Assembly: GCA_937915915.1 (NCBI GenBank)
Contig: CALGGN010000113.1
Coordinates: forward strand, 1-9,455
Source: an uncultured Selenomonas sp.
GTDB taxonomy: Bacteria > Bacillota > Negativicutes > Selenomonadales > Selenomonadaceae
Length of the DNA: 9,455 bases
Direction of reading: 5' to 3'
The stretch's first letter is position 1; every line of letters begins with the position of its first letter. The notes under the pieces are model-generated. The model made no database searches. It saw only the letters and a program-made list of their open reading frames with translations, and had not been told where the DNA came from. Positions 5,254 through 9,455 of this stretch are shown piece by piece. A program made the translations under genes and the position numbers.

Positions 5254-6603
5254 TTATACCAAACCCTGCGCAAGCATGGTGTCAGCCACCTTAACGAAGG
5301 CTGCAATGTTCGCGCCCATCACGAGGTTGTCCGGATCGCCGTACTCCTCTGCATTCTTCTTCGCATTCTGATAAATGTTCGCCATGATATCCTTCAGGCG
5401 CCCATCCACTTCCTCGAAGGTCCAGGAAAGGCGCTCCGAGTTCTGGCTCATTTCCAGCGCGGATACCGCAACGCCGCCCGCGTTTGCCGCCTTTGCCGGG
5501 GCAAAGAGCACATGCTTCTCCTGGAAGTATGCGATAGCATCCAGCGTGGAGGGCATATTCGCGCCCTCGCCCACCACCTGGCAGCCGTTGGCAACCAGCG
5601 CCTTTGCGGACTCCAAATCGATCTCGCTCTGGGTCGCGCAGGGGAGCGCCACATCGCACTTCACCGTCCATACGCCCTTGCAGCCCTCATGATACTCGGC
5701 CTGCGGATGCGATGCCGCATACTCCTTGATGCGTCCGCGGCGTACTTCCTTGATCTCCTTCACTGCGGCCAGATCAATGCCGTTCGGATCATAGACATAG
5801 CCGTTGGAATCCGAGCAGGTCACGACCTTCGCGCCGAATTCCTGCGCCTTTTCGATGGCATAGGTTGCAACATTGCCGGAGCCGGACACCACTACCGTCT
5901 TTCCCTTCAAGCTAATGTTCTTTGCATCCAGCATATTCTTCACAAAGTACAGCAAGCCATAGCCCGTCGCCTCGGTACGAGCAAGGCTCCCGCCATAGGT
6001 CAGGCCCTTGCCTGTCAGCACCGCAGAGTCGTAGGCATCGCGGATGCGCTTGTACTGGCCGAACAGATAGCCGATCTCACGCCCGCCGACACCGATATCG
6101 CCCGCAGGAACATCCACATGGGGCCCGATATGGCGATAGAGCTCCGTCATGAAGCTCTGGCAGAACTTCATCACTTCATTGTCGGATTTGCCCTTCGGGT
6201 CGAAATCGGCGCCGCCCTTGCCGCCGCCGATGGGAAGACCGGTCAGCGAGTTCTTGAATACCTGCTCGAAAGCAAGGAACTTCAAGATGCTCAGGTTCAC
6301 GCTCGGATGGAAGCGCAGACCGCCCTTGTACGGCCCGATGGCGCTGTTCATCTGCACACGGTAGCCGCGGTTGATGTGGGTCTCACCCTTGTCATCCTGC
6401 CACGGGACACGGAAGATGACAATGCGTTCCGCCTCCACCATGCGCTCCAATATCTTTGCCTCTTTATATTTCGGATTCTTCTCCAGTGCCGGTACAATCG
6501 TCGAAAGCACTTCGTACACGGTGTTCTGGAACTCCACCTGCTCCGGATTGCGCTTCTTCACGATATCCAGGACATCCTGGACATACTGCTTCATATCTGC
6601 CAT
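5254..6603 (-). CDS. gdhA: Glutamate dehydrogenase, hexameric, probably NADP-specific
   Basis: A 449-residue enzyme of the small hexameric glutamate dehydrogenase family. It catalyses reversible reductive amination of 2-oxoglutarate with ammonia to glutamate in the cytoplasm. The length matches bacterial NADP-dependent GdhA (about 445-450). The substrate domain has PYKGGLRFHPSVN (K93), the GLPIGGGKGGADFDPKG signature with catalytic K129, and PAGDIGVGGREIGYLFGQY with catalytic Asp169. The Rossmann dinucleotide domain has VVSGSGNVATYA (about 238-248), with SDSNGYVYD after the second strand; a Ser/Asp there, rather than an acidic-only site, fits NADP use but does not prove it. EGANMPST and APAKAANAGGVAVSALEMSQN are also intact. 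The ATG has AAGGAG 8 bases upstream. The gene has its own predicted promoter and 3' hairpins, so it appears monocistronic. It may supply glutamate, and indirectly glutamine, as nitrogen donor to the purine genes that follow; that link is inference from position only. Confidence 0.97.
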   Translation of the reverse strand: MADMKQYVQDVLDIVKKRNPEQVEFQNTVYEVLSTIVPALEKNPKYKEAKILERMVEAERIVIFRVPWQDDKGETHINRGYRVQMNSAIGPYKGGLRFHPSVNLSILKFLAFEQVFKNSLTGLPIGGGKGGADFDPKGKSDNEVMKFCQSFMTELYRHIGPHVDVPAGDIGVGGREIGYLFGQYKRIRDAYDSAVLTGKGLTYGGSLARTEATGYGLLYFVKNMLDAKNISLKGKTVVVSGSGNVATYAIEKAQEFGAKVVTCSDSNGYVYDPNGIDLAAVKEIKEVRRGRIKEYAASHPQAEYHEGCKGVWTVKCDVALPCATQSEIDLESAKALVANGCQVVGEGANMPSTLDAIAYFQEKHVLFAPAKAANAGGVAVSALEMSQNSERLSWTFEEVDGRLKDIMANIYQNAKKNAEEYGDPDNLVMGANIAAFVKVADTMLAQGLV

Positions 6604-6676
6604 ACGAATCGCTCCTTACCCATACATGTACTCTTTTCGAAAATGATCTGTCGCATCGATTCCTGCAACGGCTATC

Positions 6677-6705
6677 ATTATACTACAGCATGGTTCGTCT
6701 GTCCA
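6677..6705 (-). promoter_or_regulatory. Predicted sigma70-type promoter of gdhA
   Basis: On the minus strand, TGGACA (6705-6700, one mismatch to TTGACA) is followed after exactly 17 bases by a perfect TATAAT (6682-6677). Transcription would begin near 6670, leaving a leader of about 67 bases that ends in the AAGGAG site of gdhA. This is a sequence match only, but the spacing and both hexamers are near ideal and the position is right for gdhA. Confidence 0.75.
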
Positions 6706-6714
6706 TTCCCATCG

Positions 6715-6729
6715 TACAGAAATACTGTA
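6715..6729. promoter_or_regulatory. Perfect 15-base dyad upstream of the gdhA promoter, possible operator
   Basis: TACAG-N5-CTGTA is a perfect inverted repeat lying 10 bases upstream of the gdhA -35 hexamer, at roughly -45 to -60, where an activator or upstream regulator might bind. The arms are short, so chance is a real alternative. I cannot assign it to a known regulator. Confidence 0.25.
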
Positions 6730-6747
6730 TACATAACAACAGCCGCA

Positions 6748-7023
6748 TCATTTCTCATCCAAAAGCTCCAACAGCTCATCGTAGTCCTTTTTCAGCTGGC
6801 AGTATTCATCCGCAAGCTCCAAAGCTGCGAGCACGCCGATACGGCTTCCCGTAAAGGTGCGCGTCTTCCGCGCAATGCCCTGCATATGGTCATCTACCAT
6901 CTTCGCAAGCTTCTTGATGTACTCCGGATCGCTGTCCGTACGGAGTTTATAAGTATCGCCAAAAATATCTATTTCCATGCGCCTGGACTTGTCCTTTGGC
7001 GCAATCGATCCCAACTGTGCCAT
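6748..7023 (-). CDS. zapA: Cell division protein ZapA
   Basis: A 91-residue ZapA-family protein. ZapA binds FtsZ at midcell and promotes bundling and stability of the Z-ring. The N-terminal beta-strand region has the family pattern (EIDIFGDTYKLRTDSDPEY, about residues 17-35), followed by KKLAKMVDDHM. A long charged helix at about 60-91 (ALELADEYCQLKKDYDELLE) would form the coiled-coil dimer. The ATG sits 12 bases after the pheT stop, behind an AAGGCGGTG-like ribosome site, so the two are probably cotranscribed. An alternative ATG at 6978 would start at MEIDIFG and give 76 residues. Both lengths fit the family, and I keep the longer one because of its ribosome site and tight spacing to pheT. 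I see no terminator after the stop, so some read-through into gdhA is possible. The family assignment rests on motif pattern and context. Confidence 0.88.
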   Translation of the reverse strand: MAQLGSIAPKDKSRRMEIDIFGDTYKLRTDSDPEYIKKLAKMVDDHMQGIARKTRTFTGSRIGVLAALELADEYCQLKKDYDELLELLDEK

Positions 7024-7035
7024 GTCATCACCGCC

Positions 7036-9455
7036 TTATGCGCGAAGCTCGGCATGGAACTTCGACTCAACTGCCGAAAGAATATTCCGGAACGACGCGT
7101 CCGCTTCCTCATCGGTCAAGGTACGATCTCCCGACTGGAACTTGATGGCAAAGGCAAGGCTCTTCTTCCCCTCCGCGATCTGCTTGCCCGTGTAGACATC
7201 GAAGAGCGTCACCTCACGCAGGAACTTGCCGCCATGCTTCACGATGGCCTGCTCGATCTCCCCCGCCGCGATATCCGTATCCACGAGCATGGCAAGGTCG
7301 CGGGAAATCGCGGGATACTTCGGCAGCAGCTCGCAGTGGAAACCCTTTGCCGTATACTTCATCAGCGTCTTGATATCCATCTCAAAGGTGAACATCTTCT
7401 TCGGTATCCCGAAAGCCGCCGCAACAGCGGGATGCACCTCGCCCACAGCCGCAATGACTTCGCGCCCCTTCTTAAAGAGCGCGGTCTTGCCCGGATGCAT
7501 CGCATGATGCTCTCCCGCCTCCACCGTATAGTTTGCGATCGAAAGCTGCGCCAGAAGCTCCTCCACGATGCCCTTCATATCGTAGAAATCCACTTCTTCC
7601 TTTCCCTGATTCCAGCCAAGCGTATTGCGGCGGCCCATGATGAGCCCCGCAAGCTTCAGCACTTCCCTTGGCTGCTCCGCAATGGGCAGGGCTTTCGGAT
7701 AGAACACAGGCGCCACCTCGAAGAGGCGGATATCCTCATTTTTTCGGCTGAAATTGCGGACCGTATTCTCGAAGATACTGGAAAGCAGCGTCGTGCGCAC
7801 CAAAGGATACTCATCCGTCAGCGGATTCATAATGGGAACAGCCTGCCGGAGCGGGCTGTCCGCAGGAATCTGCAATTTGTCGAACATGGAGGGATGGGTG
7901 AAGCTGAAGGACAGTTCCTCGTTCATGCCCAGTCCCGTAAGCACCGATTTGATCTTGTCCGTAAAGTTCTGCACTTCGCTCTGGTGTCCCTGCATCACGC
8001 GCCCATAGGGAAGCGAGGACGGGATATTTTCAAAGCCGTAGATGCGCGCGACTTCCTCGGAAAGATCCTCCATGCAGCTCACATCGTTGCGCCAGGACGG
8101 AACGGCTACACGATAGCCCTCTCCCTTGGGCTGCACCTCAAAGCCAAGGCTGGCAAGGATCTCCACCATCCTGTCCGCAGGGATCTCCGTGCCCAGACGC
8201 TGATTGATCTGCTCTGCCGTGAAAGCGACGGAAGCCTCTTCCTTCTTCACGGGGTACACATCCACAACGCCCTGCGTGACCGTGCATGCACCCATATCCT
8301 GCAGCAGCTGCGCTGCACGATCCAGCGCGCGCACCGTCTTCGTCACATCCACGCCGCGCTCAAAGCGTCCCGATGCCTCCGAATGGAGTCCGCAGGCGCG
8401 TGCGGTGCGGCGGATGCTTGCCCCGTTGAAGGAAGCCGCCTCCAGCACGACCGTCGTGGTCTTCTCCGTGATTTCCGTTTCCAGTCCACCCATGATGCCC
8501 GCCAGTCCGGCCGCCTTCTCCGCATCGGCGATCACCAGCTCGTCCCCTTTCGCCAGCCGCGAGGAATCATCCAGGGTGTGCAGATTCTCGCCTGCAACGG
8601 CACGGCGGGCGGTCAGGCTATGCCCTGCCACCTGATCGTAGTCATAGGCATGCATGGGCTGCCCCAGCTCCACCATGACAAAGTTCGTCACGTCCACCAC
8701 ATTGTTGATGGCGCGGATGCCCGCGCCTGCCAGACGCTGCTGCATCCATGCGGGAGACGGGCCGAGCTTCACGTTTTTGAGCACGCGCGCGGAAAAACGG
8801 CTGCAAAGCTCCGGCGCATCGATGCCGATCTTCACCATATCCGCCGCCTTTGCTGCATCGTCCTCGCGCACCTTAATCTCCGGCCACTTCGGCGCATTGC
8901 CGGTCAGCACGGCAGCCTCCCGCACCAGTCCGAACACGCTGAAGCAGTCTCCCCGGTTCGCCGTCAGCTCAAACTCCAGCACCACATCATCCAAGCCCAG
9001 CACATCCTTGGCAGGAACACCCACCGCCGTATCCTCCGGCAGGATATAGATGCCCGTCTTCTGCTCCTCCGGCAGATTCTCCAGATCCAAACGCAATTCA
9101 TCCGCAGAGCAGAGCATGCCGTTGGAAGCCACCCCCCGCAGCTTGCCCTTGGAGATTTTCTGCCCGTTCGGGAGATGCGCCCCCACCAGTGCGACCGGCA
9201 CGATCTGCCCCTCTTTCACATTGGGGGCGCCTGTCACGATCTGGAGCAGCTCGCCCGTTCCCACATCCATCTGACAAACCTGCAGATGATCCGAATCCGG
9301 ATGTGCCGTGAGCTGCGCGATTTTTCCCGTGACTACCTTCTCCATGCCTTCATCGGCACGGATGACATTCTCTACGGGGATGCCTGCCATGGTATATTTC
9401 TCGGCAAGCATTTCCGCCGATTCCTCAAAGTCTATATAATCCTTCAGCCAACTGA
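7036..9455 (-). CDS. pheT: Phenylalanine--tRNA ligase beta subunit, 5' end cut by window edge
   Basis: Beta subunit of the (alpha-beta)2 cytoplasmic phenylalanyl-tRNA synthetase, which charges tRNA(Phe) and edits mischarged Tyr-tRNA(Phe). The frame stays open past the first in-window ATG (9411) to the right edge. The codons before that ATG read SWLKDYIDFEESAE, the normal PheT N-terminus, so the true start lies only about five residues beyond the window; 805 residues are visible. Numbering from the first visible residue, the domains are: an OB-fold tRNA-binding domain at about 40-150; the B3/B4 editing domain at about 210-370, with HSEASGRFERG; the B5 domain at about 400-475, with VPSWRNDV and EEVARIYGFENIP; the catalytic-like core; and a C-terminal ferredoxin-fold anticodon-binding domain with KYPAISRDLAMLVD and a final GDRTLTDEEAD segment. 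This is near the usual length of about 800. It is followed closely by zapA, a common Firmicutes pairing, and pheS would be expected just upstream. No defect is visible. Confidence 0.97.
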   Translation of the reverse strand, partial: SWLKDYIDFEESAEMLAEKYTMAGIPVENVIRADEGMEKVVTGKIAQLTAHPDSDHLQVCQMDVGTGELLQIVTGAPNVKEGQIVPVALVGAHLPNGQKISKGKLRGVASNGMLCSADELRLDLENLPEEQKTGIYILPEDTAVGVPAKDVLGLDDVVLEFELTANRGDCFSVFGLVREAAVLTGNAPKWPEIKVREDDAAKAADMVKIGIDAPELCSRFSARVLKNVKLGPSPAWMQQRLAGAGIRAINNVVDVTNFVMVELGQPMHAYDYDQVAGHSLTARRAVAGENLHTLDDSSRLAKGDELVIADAEKAAGLAGIMGGLETEITEKTTTVVLEAASFNGASIRRTARACGLHSEASGRFERGVDVTKTVRALDRAAQLLQDMGACTVTQGVVDVYPVKKEEASVAFTAEQINQRLGTEIPADRMVEILASLGFEVQPKGEGYRVAVPSWRNDVSCMEDLSEEVARIYGFENIPSSLPYGRVMQGHQSEVQNFTDKIKSVLTGLGMNEELSFSFTHPSMFDKLQIPADSPLRQAVPIMNPLTDEYPLVRTTLLSSIFENTVRNFSRKNEDIRLFEVAPVFYPKALPIAEQPREVLKLAGLIMGRRNTLGWNQGKEEVDFYDMKGIVEELLAQLSIANYTVEAGEHHAMHPGKTALFKKGREVIAAVGEVHPAVAAAFGIPKKMFTFEMDIKTLMKYTAKGFHCELLPKYPAISRDLAMLVDTDIAAGEIEQAIVKHGGKFLREVTLFDVYTGKQIAEGKKSLAFAIKFQSGDRTLTDEEADASFRNILSAVESKFHAELRA

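Noticed and set aside
9409..9411. The ATG at 9411 as the true start of pheT
   Set aside because: The upstream in-frame codons read SWLKDYIDFEESAE, which is PheT N-terminal sequence, so this Met is internal and the gene runs off the window.

Overview
This window is an ordinary housekeeping stretch of a bacterial chromosome. All nine genes lie on the minus strand, so transcription runs from right to left. The gene set and order (pheT followed directly by zapA; a pur cluster with a class I purE, a long-type purC and the order M-N-H-D) point to a Firmicutes-type anaerobe. The GC-rich coding sequence with strong GGAG-type ribosome sites makes a member of the Negativicutes (Selenomonas/Megasphaera relatives) my best guess. 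That placement is inferred from style and was not tested by any search.

Layout in the direction of transcription. (1) 9455-6748: pheT, cut by the window edge a few residues after its start, then zapA 12 bases downstream. (2) A 144-base gap (6604-6747) with a good sigma70-type promoter for gdhA. (3) gdhA, a hexameric-type glutamate dehydrogenase. (4) A 148-base gap (5106-5253) with two hairpins, the second a likely terminator for gdhA. A near-consensus promoter for the pur operon is written into that terminator. (5) 5105-149: purC-purE-purM-purN-purH-purD, with gaps of at most 22 bases or short overlaps, so one polycistronic, translationally coupled unit. (6) 1-148: noncoding flank with no clear terminator, carrying a sequence related to one arm of the gdhA 3' hairpin.

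The pur genes cover steps 2 (PurD), 3 (PurN), 5 (PurM), the carboxylation part of 6 (PurE), 7 (PurC) and the last ring closure (PurH) of IMP synthesis. PurF, PurL/Q/S, PurK, PurB and AICAR transformylase are not in the window. The main oddity is PurH: it is only the 197-residue IMP cyclohydrolase domain and stops cleanly at the domain boundary, with purD beginning 22 bases later. The transformylase must therefore be encoded elsewhere or replaced.

I found no transposase, CRISPR array, tRNA, rRNA or known riboswitch, and no convincing undescribed multi-gene system. The points most worth checking are the stand-alone PurH cyclohydrolase, the promoter nested in a terminator, and the repeat-like hairpins.
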